14,694 bases of DNA from Candidatus Equimonas enterica (GTDB taxonomy: Bacteria > Bacteroidota > Bacteroidia > Bacteroidales > Bacteroidaceae). Made by a program: the position numbers and the translations under genes. Below the pieces are notes generated by a model. That model worked only from the letters and a program-made list of their open reading frames with translations, was not told the origin of the DNA and searched no databases. Shown here one piece after another: positions 7,038 through 13,409 of this stretch. Within the stretch, counting starts at the first letter, position 1. Each line of letters begins with the position of its first letter. The stretch is from the NCBI GenBank assembly GCA_018066225.1, contig JAGHRU010000141.1, positions 1 through 14,694 on the forward strand, given 5' to 3'.

Positions 7038-7068
7038 CAAAGATAAGAAAAAGAATTGAAACTGCAAA
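7038..7068 (-). promoter_or_regulatory. Consensus Bacteroidota promoter for the NusG-like gene
   Basis: On the minus strand, TTTG (7065-7068) is followed by exactly 19 nt and then TATCTTTG (7038-7045). This is a full match to the TTTG-N19-TAnnTTTG promoter of the Bacteroidota primary sigma factor. Transcription should begin near 7030-7033, giving a leader of about 70 nt that contains a small GC-rich stem around the TTCG near 7012. No other consensus promoter was found between here and position 1, so it may drive the whole glycan cluster. Confidence 0.8.
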
Positions 7069-7084
7069 GAAAACTCTTAAAAAT

Positions 7085-7118
7085 TGCAAAAAGCAGCGGC
7101 ACAAAATGCCCTTTTGCA
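7085..7118 (-). terminator. Hairpin terminator candidate behind the ruvC-exported-protein pair
   Basis: A nested inverted repeat on the minus strand: TGCAAAA (7112-7118) pairs with TTTTGCA (7085-7091), and inside it GGCA (7107-7110) pairs with TGCC (7098-7101). The descending strand ends in a T-run (TTTTTGCA) and further T-rich sequence follows. It starts 17 nt past the stop at 7135 and sits just upstream of the next promoter, where a terminator is expected. Confidence 0.5.
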
Positions 7119-7134
7119 TCAAAATCAAGCAAAA

Positions 7135-7623
7135 TTAGCGTAATTGTGCCTCCTGTGATGCCACGAAAGCGTGCGCACGTTCCCAATCCGTATCAAGCGA
7201 AAAAGGCGTCACCTCACTACCGTCCAGCACATAGGCATGCACCGTCTCGTGGTCTTCATCGCCAAAGAGTGGATTGGCGAGCGAGGCTTGCATAAAAATC
7301 TGTATATGCGCTTTTCTCGCCGCTTCGGGCAACGACGCATCGCTCACCACCTGCGCGAAGAAACGCGTCAAGAACTCGGAGAGATAATAGGCTTGCGTGT
7401 CGAGAAATTCGGCATCTACTTCTGCTTTCTGCTCAAAGGACTTTTGCTTAATATAAACCAACGCAGTACGCTTAAATTGAGCCACTTGCGTCTGCATATA
7501 CCCGCTCATTGGATTATTGACCACACGCATGGCACTCTCCAACACCATGTCAAACACCGCCTGCGCTCCGGCAGGCACAACAGCCGAGCAAGCAAGGAGA
7601 AAAACAAGGAGAAAGCGTCTCAT
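7135..7623 (-). CDS. Small exported protein of unknown function downstream of ruvC
   Basis: A 162-residue protein. The N-terminus MRRFLLVFLLACSAVVPAGAQA is a clear signal peptide, probably cleaved after AGA or AQA near residue 20-22. There is a cysteine at 12 but no convincing lipobox position, so a soluble periplasmic protein is more likely than a lipoprotein. The mature part is predicted helical, with a central amphipathic stretch (about 45-110) and an acidic C-terminal third. It shows no catalytic motif I recognise. It begins 34 nt after ruvC ends, on the same strand, and is followed by a terminator-like hairpin. The pair therefore looks like one transcript. Nothing in its sequence links it to recombination; the pairing may be only positional. 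Confidence 0.8.
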   Translation of the reverse strand: MRRFLLVFLLACSAVVPAGAQAVFDMVLESAMRVVNNPMSGYMQTQVAQFKRTALVYIKQKSFEQKAEVDAEFLDTQAYYLSEFLTRFFAQVVSDASLPEAARKAHIQIFMQASLANPLFGDEDHETVHAYVLDGSEVTPFSLDTDWERAHAFVASQEAQLR

Positions 7624-7657
7624 GGTATCACGGTATATCTATTCGTTTATGCAATGT

Positions 7658-8281
7658 TTACTTGTGGATACGCTCCACATTCTGCTTCGCAAAATCTGCC
7701 CAGGAACGTGCGCCTCCCGTACTGCTGCGATGCGAGCCATAAGCAGGGAGTGCCTGCCCAACACCCGGGCGGGAGGTTTGCAGAAAATGGCAATAGGCTG
7801 CTGCGAGCGCGTCGGTGGCATCGAGATAGGGCAGCATCGCGCTGTCGGCGATGTGGAGCGTACGCTGCAAGAGTGCGGCCACCTGCTCCTTGGAGGCACT
7901 GCCGTTGCCAGTGATGGCCCGCTTGATCTGCATCGGCGCATACTCGTGAATGGGGATTTGCCGACTAATGGCCGCTGCGATGCAGACGCCTTGTGCGCGC
8001 CCGAGTTTGAGCATCGACTGCACATTCTTGCCAAAGAAAGGTGCCTCGATGGCCAATTCGTCGGGCAGGAAACTGTCGATGATGCCCATCACACGCTCGT
8101 AGATGCGCCCCAGTTTCAGATAGACATCGGGCACGCGTCTGAGGTCGATGACGCCCATGGCCAGCATCTCGGTGCGTTTGCCATCGACAGATAGCACGCC
8201 GTAGCCCAAGACATTGGTGCCCGGGTCTATGCCCAGTATGACGCGCTCGTGGGCAGGTCGTGGGATGGAAGTGGCAGACAT
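7658..8281 (-). CDS. ruvC: Crossover junction endodeoxyribonuclease RuvC
   Basis: RuvC resolves Holliday junctions, acting with RuvAB in homologous recombination and repair. The frame is open from 8395, but I place the start at the ATG at 8279-8281 (207 residues). A TAnnTTTG promoter lies at 8351-8358, inside the longer frame, and RuvC proteins begin just before the first catalytic aspartate. The four acidic residues are present: D19 in GIDPGTNVLGYG, E79 in IEAPFFGKN, and D154 and D157 in LDATDALAAAYCHFL. The basic, Ser/Gly stretch TGNGSASKEQV is also conserved. Length exceeds the usual 170-190 residues. The excess lies in a Gly/Ser/Arg-rich linker (about residues 170-193) between HFLQT and the final WADFAKQNVERIHK, where the DNA shows nested inverted repeats (separate entry). 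Confidence 0.97.
   Translation of the reverse strand: MSATSIPRPAHERVILGIDPGTNVLGYGVLSVDGKRTEMLAMGVIDLRRVPDVYLKLGRIYERVMGIIDSFLPDELAIEAPFFGKNVQSMLKLGRAQGVCIAAAISRQIPIHEYAPMQIKRAITGNGSASKEQVAALLQRTLHIADSAMLPYLDATDALAAAYCHFLQTSRPGVGQALPAYGSHRSSTGGARSWADFAKQNVERIHK
7713..7776. repeat. Nested inverted repeat in the 3' part of ruvC, possible in-frame insertion
   Basis: Outer 7-bp inverted repeats CCTCCCG (7713-7719) and CGGGAGG (7770-7776) enclose an inner stem GCAGG (7743-7747) and CCTGC (7753-7757) with a 5-nt loop. The 64-bp segment codes for the Gly/Ser/Arg-rich stretch that separates the conserved RuvC core from its C-terminal tail. The layout (short outer repeats, inner hairpin, in frame) parallels the ugd element, but the sequences differ. 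The arms are short enough for chance in GC-rich DNA. Confidence 0.35.
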
Positions 8282-8350
8282 AGCAAACAGCGGTTTTGAA
8301 GTGGCGGCCAAGGCTTTGCCCAGACAGGGCGTCGGCAGGCTTACGGATTG

Positions 8351-8383
8351 CAAAGTTAAGCAGAAATCTCCAAACTCCGTCAA
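8351..8383 (-). promoter_or_regulatory. Promoter for ruvC
   Basis: On the minus strand, TAACTTTG (8351-8358) is a full TAnnTTTG match. A TTG (8381-8383) lies 22 nt upstream of it, slightly longer than the usual 19-21. The predicted start of transcription, near 8344, leaves a leader of about 60 nt before the ATG at 8281. That argues against the longer upstream start for RuvC. The leader contains a GCCC-TGTCT-GGGC hairpin at 8318-8330. Confidence 0.6.
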
Positions 8384-8504
8384 GTGCCGCTGCAAAAAGG
8401 CAAGGTTTTAAGATATTTTAGCATATAGACGCAACTTTTATCTTCATTTAGCGGACTTTCCAGCCGCTACAAGCCACCAGAGGGGCTAAAAACCGGGCAC
8501 AGAC

Positions 8505-8535
8505 TTGGCAGACTCACGGGAATGATGTAATTTTG
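8505..8535 (+). promoter_or_regulatory. Promoter for rsmE
   Basis: TTG (8505-8507), 20 nt, then TAATTTTG (8528-8535), a full match to the Bacteroidota -7 element at an accepted spacing. Transcription would start near 8541-8543, giving a leader of about 16 nt before the rsmE ATG at 8559. The -7 element lies inside a perfect 19-bp inverted repeat. The 277-nt divergent region 8282-8558 holds this promoter, the ruvC promoter and nothing else I can identify. Confidence 0.7.
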
Positions 8536-8546
8536 CAGCAAAATTA
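8528..8546. repeat. Perfect 19-bp inverted repeat over the rsmE promoter -7 element
   Basis: TAATTTTGC (8528-8536), one central A (8537), then GCAAAATTA (8538-8546), the exact reverse complement of the first arm. Because it covers the -7 element and the expected transcription start, it could be an operator. It also places a second TAATTTTG on the minus strand. That copy has no TTG at a suitable distance, so it is unlikely to be a promoter. Confidence 0.6.
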
Positions 8547-8558
8547 GCATCTTCCTCT

Positions 8559-9308
8559 ATGAAAGAATCGCATCTCTTCTACGCCCCCGACATAGCGCAG
8601 ACTTCGGCACTGCCCGATGACGAAGCCGCCCATGCTGTCCGTGTGCTCCGCATGAAGGAGGGCGACGCGCTGTGGGTCACCGATGGGTGCGGCACGTTTT
8701 ACGATGCCACCATCACCATGGCCACGCCCAAGCGTTGCACGCTCAGCATCACCGCAGAGCGGTCGTGGCAGCGGCCATGGCAGGCCGCCATTCATCTATG
8801 CGTAGCCCCTACGAAAAACATGGAGCGTGTGGAGTGGCTGGCCGAGAAGGCAACGGAGATTGGCATTGACGGACTGCACCTCATAGACTGCGCCAACTCC
8901 GAGCGGCGTGTGGTCAAGACGGAGCGCGTGGAGCGTATCCTCGTGAGTGCCATGAAGCAAAGCCACAAAGCCTTGCTCCCCACCCTCACGCCGATGACAC
9001 GCTTTGCCGACTTCATCAAGCAGCCTTTCGAGGGACAGCGTTTCATCGCCCATTGCTACGCGCAAGGTGACATCAGCGACCGCCCCAAGCCTTTCCTCTT
9101 CGACGTATTGCGTCCCGATGCCGCCGCTCTCGTCATGGTCGGCCCCGAAGGCGACTTCACCATCGACGAGGTGCGCGCTGCCGAGGCGCAGGGCTTCGTG
9201 AGCGTGTCGCTCGGTGAGAGCCGCCTACGCACAGAGACGGCAGGTCTTGTGGCCGCCTATCAGATGAATTTGAAGTTCTCAATAGGGGCAAGCGCAAAGG
9301 CACATTAA
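8559..9308 (+). CDS. rsmE: 16S rRNA (uracil-1498-N3)-methyltransferase RsmE
   Basis: A 249-residue SPOUT-family methyltransferase that uses S-adenosylmethionine to methylate N3 of U1498 in 16S rRNA of the 30S subunit. The N-terminal PUA-like domain is at about 1-70, with HAVRVLRMKEGD as the family signature. The SPOUT domain follows: HLCVAPTKNMERVEWLAEKATEIG-like block (79-102), SERRVVKTERVERILVSAMKQS (114-135), the knot loop VGPEGDF (194-200) and LGESRLRTETA (218-228), where cofactor binds. The length is normal and all motifs are intact. It is the first gene of the plus-strand group, divergent from ruvC, with its own promoter 24 nt before the ATG. Confidence 0.96.
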   Translation: MKESHLFYAPDIAQTSALPDDEAAHAVRVLRMKEGDALWVTDGCGTFYDATITMATPKRCTLSITAERSWQRPWQAAIHLCVAPTKNMERVEWLAEKATEIGIDGLHLIDCANSERRVVKTERVERILVSAMKQSHKALLPTLTPMTRFADFIKQPFEGQRFIAHCYAQGDISDRPKPFLFDVLRPDAAALVMVGPEGDFTIDEVRAAEAQGFVSVSLGESRLRTETAGLVAAYQMNLKFSIGASAKAH

Positions 9309-9346
9309 CGACTGCCGCGACAGTCTCATGGCAGGCCGTGCAAACC

Positions 9347-9405
9347 ATCTGCCCAGACCGTCGAAACTATCTGCCCAGATTGTCGAAACTATCTGCCCAG
9401 ATTGT
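9347..9405. repeat. 22-bp tandem direct repeats between rsmE and the kinase-RapZ gene
   Basis: Units at 9347-9368 and 9369-9390 differ at two bases (ATCTGCCCAGA, then CC or TT, then GTCGAAACT). A partial third unit, 9391-9405, follows. Each unit contains the small inverted repeat TCTG-CC-CAGA. A 22-bp period is two helical turns, so the units would present the same DNA face. The rest of the 203-nt gap (9309-9511) shows no clear promoter or terminator. Confidence 0.75.
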
Positions 9406-9511
9406 TCGCACGACAAGGGCAGAGAGGAAACAGGCTCATTATCAAGACATTGCAGCACCTCATCAGTCTGCATCATCAACGACAACAAAATATCGACTTT
9501 TTCTCTCCATT

Positions 9512-10966
9512 ATGGACGCACTCCTATCGCTCTACCGCCAGTGGCAAGGCGCAGATGTGGCGCACATCGAGCCGCTCCCCAAGGCCGGCAGCAACCGACA
9601 ATACTACCGCCTCACGGCCGCCGACGGTCAGCACTATATCGGCGCTATCGGCACTGACCACGCCGAGAACCACAGTTTCCTCTATCTCGCGCGCCATTTC
9701 GCCGCCAAGGGACTGCCCGTGCCTACCATCTTGGCGGTCAGCCCCGACGAAGGCTGCTACATCCAGACGGATGGCGGCACGACTTCGCTCTACGATGTGC
9801 TCCGCTCGGGACGCGAAAGCAGCCATTACAGCTCGGGGGACGAGGCACTGCTCGAGCGCACCATCCGCCATTTGGCACACCTACAAGTGGAAGGGGCTAA
9901 CGGCATAGATTTCAGCGAACTGATGCAGCCGAATATCTTCGACCGTCAGTCGGTGTTTTTCGACCTGCATTACTTCAAATACTGCTTTCTGCGCCCAGTC
10001 GATGTGCCCTACGACGAGGTGGCACTCGAAGCCGACTTCGAGCACTTTGCCGCCGACCTTGTGGCTGCGGGTGACGGCACCACGACATTTCTCTACCGCG
10101 ACTTCCAAGCCCGCAACGTGCTCGTCGATGGCGATCGCCTTACCTTCATCGACTTCCAGGGTGGCCGCCGAGGCCCACTCCACTATGACGTCGCCTCCTT
10201 CCTCTGGCAAGCCTCGGCGCACTATCCCGACGATTTGCGCGAGCGTCTCATCAGGGCCTATTTGTCCGAACTCGCCACTTTGCGTCCCGACACAGACCCG
10301 ACCGCTTTTCGCCACACGCTCCGACGCTTCGTGCTCTTCCGCACGCTGCAAGTCTTAGGAGCGTATGGCCTACGCGGACTCACCGAGCGCAAGTCCTATT
10401 TCCTCTGCAGCATCCCTCACGCCATAGCCAACCTCACTGCGCTACTGTCCGAAGGCGTCGCCGACGACTACCCCGTGCTGCGCGCCGTCTTACAGCGGCT
10501 GACCACCCTGCCCCGCTTTCAGCAGCACGAAGCCTCCACTTCGCGCCACGAAGGCTCTGGCAGCCTCACCGTACGCATCTGCTCCTTCTCCTACAAGCGC
10601 GGCATCCCCCAAGACCCATCGGGCAACGGTGGCGGCTACGTCTTCGACTGCCGCTCTACGCACAACCCGGGACGCTATGCCCCCTACAAGGCACTCACTG
10701 GACTCGATAAGCCCGTCATCGATTTCCTTGAAGACGATGGCGAGATTCTCACCTTTCTCGAAAGCGTCTATCGCTTGGCCGACGCTCACGTAGAGCGCTA
10801 CCTCCAGCGTGGTTTCACCTCCCTCATGTTCTGCTTCGGGTGCACAGGCGGGCAGCACCGCAGCGTATATAGTGCGCAGCACTTGGCCGAACATTTGCAC
10901 CAGCGCTACGGGGTGCGCGTCGTCCTCCAGCACCGCGAACAAGGCATAGAGCGCATCTTGCAGTGA
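9512..10966 (+). CDS. Fusion: aminoglycoside-phosphotransferase-fold sugar kinase (AmgK-like) + RapZ C-terminal domain
   Basis: The frame is open from 9338, but its first 58 residues run through the 22-bp repeats and look non-coding. I start at the ATG at 9512 (484 residues). Residues about 20-335 are an APH/choline-kinase-fold phosphotransferase: KAGSNRQYYRL (nucleotide loop), catalytic YRDFQARNVLV with D197, and metal-binding FIDFQGGRRGPLHYDVASF with D214. This pattern matches AmgK-type anomeric kinases of MurNAc/GlcNAc rather than antibiotic kinases. Residues about 352-484 match the C-terminal domain of RapZ: SFSYKRGIP, NGGGYVFDCRSTHNPGRYAPYK, LTGLDKPVIDFLE, FCFGCTGGQHRSVY (441-453) and VRVVLQHRE. 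In E. coli that domain binds glucosamine-6-phosphate and the sRNAs GlmY/GlmZ. The N-terminal ATPase half of RapZ is absent. A sugar kinase regulated by, or coupled to, amino-sugar phosphate sensing is inference. It is followed 45 nt later by a TonB-dependent receptor. Confidence 0.92.
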   Translation: MDALLSLYRQWQGADVAHIEPLPKAGSNRQYYRLTAADGQHYIGAIGTDHAENHSFLYLARHFAAKGLPVPTILAVSPDEGCYIQTDGGTTSLYDVLRSGRESSHYSSGDEALLERTIRHLAHLQVEGANGIDFSELMQPNIFDRQSVFFDLHYFKYCFLRPVDVPYDEVALEADFEHFAADLVAAGDGTTTFLYRDFQARNVLVDGDRLTFIDFQGGRRGPLHYDVASFLWQASAHYPDDLRERLIRAYLSELATLRPDTDPTAFRHTLRRFVLFRTLQVLGAYGLRGLTERKSYFLCSIPHAIANLTALLSEGVADDYPVLRAVLQRLTTLPRFQQHEASTSRHEGSGSLTVRICSFSYKRGIPQDPSGNGGGYVFDCRSTHNPGRYAPYKALTGLDKPVIDFLEDDGEILTFLESVYRLADAHVERYLQRGFTSLMFCFGCTGGQHRSVYSAQHLAEHLHQRYGVRVVLQHREQGIERILQ

Positions 10967-11001
10967 CGCGCGCACACAATAAAAACGATTTTGCTGCGTT
11001 A

Positions 11002-11009
11002 TAATTTTG
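11002..11009 (+). promoter_or_regulatory. TAnnTTTG motif directly in front of the TonB-dependent receptor start
   Basis: TAATTTTG lies only 2 nt before the ATG at 11012. No TTG sits 19-22 nt upstream; the nearest TTTG, at 10990-10993, is 8 nt away. Transcription from it would begin at or after the start codon. It is probably either chance in an AT-rich spacer or a leaderless promoter. Read-through from the kinase-RapZ gene across the 45-nt gap is the simpler explanation for expression. Confidence 0.2.
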
Positions 11010-11011
11010 CT

Positions 11012-13399
11012 ATGAAGCAACGTCTCTCACTTCTCCTGCTGCTCTGCCTCATCGTAGGCACAGCGATGGCGCAACGCCGCTGCCGCGTCTTTGGTGTCAT
11101 CAAAGACGAGACTGGCGACCACGTCGAGCTGGCCCAAGTGCGTCAGCACGGCACTGCCATCGTCACCGTCAGCAACCTTCGGGGAGAATACTCCCTCACC
11201 GTGCCTTGTCGCGACACGGTGACCATCGTCTATTCCATGATAGGCTACGAGTCACGCAAACGCGTGGTCAATACACGCGGCTTGGACTCGCTGCGCGTCG
11301 ATGTCATGCTGCCTACCTTCGCCGCTATGCTGGGTGAAGCCACAGCCGTAGGACAACACACCCAGACGGGGACGATACAGCATGTCAAGCCCGTCGATGC
11401 CCATCAGAGCCCTTCGGCCACAGGCAACGCCGTGGAGGAGGTCATCGCCACACAGGCTGGCGTATCGACCCACAACGAGCTCTCGTCGCAATACAACGTG
11501 CGCGGAGGTTCGTACGACGAAAACGTGGTCTATCTCAACGGCATTGAGGTCTATCGTCCTATGCTCGTGCGCTCTGGTGCACAGGAAGGGCTGTCCATCA
11601 TCAACAGCGACATGGTGGAGAGCATCGGCTTTTCCAGTGGCGGCTTTGAAGCACGCTACGGCGACAAGATGTCGAGCGTGCTGGACATCACCTACAAACG
11701 CCCAGAGCACTTCGAAGCCACGCTCTCGGGCTCCATCCTCGGCGCCTCGGGCTACCTCGGCTGGGGCAACAAGCATGTCTCGCTCATGACTTCCGTGCGC
11801 TACAAGACGACGAAGTACTTGCTGGGATCTATGGACACCAACGGCGAGTACAGCCCCAACTTCCTCGACTACCAGATGGCCTTCTCGTGGCGACCTTCGC
11901 AACGCTGGTCGCTGGACGTGCTGGGCAACATCTCCGACAACCACTACAACTTCAAGCCCGCCGACCGTGAGACAAACTTCGGCACGATGGATGATGCCAA
12001 GTCCTTCAAGGTCTATTTCGACGGACAAGAGCAAGACTTCTTCCGCACCTTCTTTGGCGCGGCCACACTGACGCGGCATTTCAATCCCGACACCTACCTT
12101 GCTTTGCAATTCTCCTCGTTTGCCACCAAAGAGCAAGAGGCCTTCGACATTTCGGGCGAATACTGGCTGCAAGAAGCAACCTCGGCAGAGCAACTCGGCG
12201 TCGGCACCTACATGGAGCACGCGCGCAACCGTCTGCGGGCTCACGTCTATAACGTGGGGCTGCGCTTTCGCACCAAGCAGACGGGACACACCCTGCAAGC
12301 AGGCTTCGACTTCCGCCGCGAAATCATCAAGGAGAACGCCCGCGAGTGGGAGATGCGCGACTCCACGGGTTATTCCCTGCCCCATAGCGACAAGGAACTC
12401 ATGCTCATCTATTCGCTCCGTGCCCTCACCGACATACAGACCAGCCGCATAGAAGCCTTCGCGCAAGATAGTTGGCGTATCCACGCTAACGTCGGACTCA
12501 TCAACCTTACTTACGGTCTGCGTCTCTCCCACTGGGATTGGAACAAGGAGACCATCATATCGCCGCGCGTCAGCATCGGCCTTTTGCCTGCCAAGAACGA
12601 GAACTGGACGCTACGCTTCGCCACAGGCTATTACTACCAAGCGCCCTTCTACAAGGAACTGCGTGACACGGTGCTGCAAGGCGGCATCGCCACCGTTGTG
12701 CCCAACCGCAATATCAAGTCGCAGCGCTCCATCCATTTCGTCTTCGGAGGTGACTACACGTTCCGCCTCGGCGACCGGCCGTTCCGCTTTACAACGGAAG
12801 TCTATTACAAGGCATTGAGCAATCTCATCCCATACAGCGTCGATAACGTGCGCGTGGTCTATTATGGCCGCAACTGCGCCAAAGGCTACGCCACGGGCAT
12901 AGACTTCAAACTCTTTGGCGAGTTCGTGCCGGGAACGGACTCGTGGATTACGCTCTCGCTGATGAAGACCGCGGAAACCATCGACGGCGTCAAGGTGCCA
13001 CGCCCCACCGACCAACGCTACAACGTGTCGCTCTACTTCACCGACTACTTCCCCGGCTCTACACGCTGGACGCTGACGCTCCGTGCTGCCGTGGCTGGCG
13101 GTTTGCCTTTCGGCCCACCACACACCGACCGCACGCACCAGACTTTCCGCGCCCCAGCCTACAAGCGCGTCGATATCGGGCTCAACTACTGCCTGCTGCG
13201 TAGCGACAACGACAGCCCTCGCCGCGGCCTCGGCAAGCATCTGCGTAGTGCTTGGCTCGGACTCGATGCCTTCAACCTGCTGGGTATCCGCAACGTCAAT
13301 TCCTACTACTGGGTGACGGACATCACAGGAGCGCAATACGCTGTGCCCAATTACCTCACAGGCCGTCAAATCAACGCAAGACTCACCCTGCAATTCTAA
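11012..13399 (+). CDS. TonB-dependent outer-membrane receptor with carboxypeptidase-regulatory-like N-terminal domain
   Basis: A TonB-ExbBD-energised outer-membrane transporter of 795 residues from the ATG at 11012. That start places the signal peptide MKQRLSLLLLLCLIVGTAMA at the N-terminus; an upstream in-frame ATG at 10991 would add seven residues. A CarboxypepD_reg-like beta-sandwich spans about residues 22-101 (FGVIKDETGDHVELAQV, GEYSLTV, YSMIGYES). The plug domain is at about 135-230, with YNVRGGSYDENVVYLNGIEVYRP and MVESIGFSSGGFEARYGDKMSSVLDITYKRP. A beta-barrel of roughly 560 residues follows, ending in TLQF with the terminal Phe used for BAM insertion. No SusD-like lipoprotein follows, so it is not a SusCD pair, and the length is below that of most SusC proteins. 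Substrate unknown. It is placed 45 nt after the kinase-RapZ gene and 10 nt before obgE, so co-transcription is likely. Confidence 0.95.
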   Translation: MKQRLSLLLLLCLIVGTAMAQRRCRVFGVIKDETGDHVELAQVRQHGTAIVTVSNLRGEYSLTVPCRDTVTIVYSMIGYESRKRVVNTRGLDSLRVDVMLPTFAAMLGEATAVGQHTQTGTIQHVKPVDAHQSPSATGNAVEEVIATQAGVSTHNELSSQYNVRGGSYDENVVYLNGIEVYRPMLVRSGAQEGLSIINSDMVESIGFSSGGFEARYGDKMSSVLDITYKRPEHFEATLSGSILGASGYLGWGNKHVSLMTSVRYKTTKYLLGSMDTNGEYSPNFLDYQMAFSWRPSQRWSLDVLGNISDNHYNFKPADRETNFGTMDDAKSFKVYFDGQEQDFFRTFFGAATLTRHFNPDTYLALQFSSFATKEQEAFDISGEYWLQEATSAEQLGVGTYMEHARNRLRAHVYNVGLRFRTKQTGHTLQAGFDFRREIIKENAREWEMRDSTGYSLPHSDKELMLIYSLRALTDIQTSRIEAFAQDSWRIHANVGLINLTYGLRLSHWDWNKETIISPRVSIGLLPAKNENWTLRFATGYYYQAPFYKELRDTVLQGGIATVVPNRNIKSQRSIHFVFGGDYTFRLGDRPFRFTTEVYYKALSNLIPYSVDNVRVVYYGRNCAKGYATGIDFKLFGEFVPGTDSWITLSLMKTAETIDGVKVPRPTDQRYNVSLYFTDYFPGSTRWTLTLRAAVAGGLPFGPPHTDRTHQTFRAPAYKRVDIGLNYCLLRSDNDSPRRGLGKHLRSAWLGLDAFNLLGIRNVNSYYWVTDITGAQYAVPNYLTGRQINARLTLQF

Positions 13400-13409
13400 C
13401 ACAAGCCCC

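Noticed and set aside
7129..7139. Second promoter for the NusG-like gene using TAATTTTG at the preceding stop codon
   Set aside because: No TTG lies 19-22 nt upstream, and a full consensus promoter lies closer to the gene.
8282..8395. N-terminal extension of RuvC from the upstream ATG at 8395
   Set aside because: A consensus TAnnTTTG element at 8351-8358 lies inside this stretch, and the extra 38 residues do not resemble RuvC. The start at 8281 fits the family.
9347..9405. CRISPR-like array
   Set aside because: The 22-bp units are directly adjacent without spacers, number fewer than three, and have no cas genes nearby.
9338..9511. N-terminal extension of the kinase-RapZ protein
   Set aside because: It runs through the 22-bp repeats and reads as non-protein sequence. 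The ATG at 9512 begins just before the kinase fold.
9512..10966. Aminoglycoside resistance gene
   Set aside because: The APH fold is shared by many small-molecule kinases. The sequence resembles anomeric sugar kinases, and the RapZ domain argues for sugar metabolism rather than antibiotic resistance.
11252..12532. 426-residue open frame on the minus strand inside the TonB-dependent receptor
   Set aside because: The opposite strand codes a well-supported receptor. The antisense translation is low-complexity in Val/Ala/Glu/Arg and has no recognisable domain.
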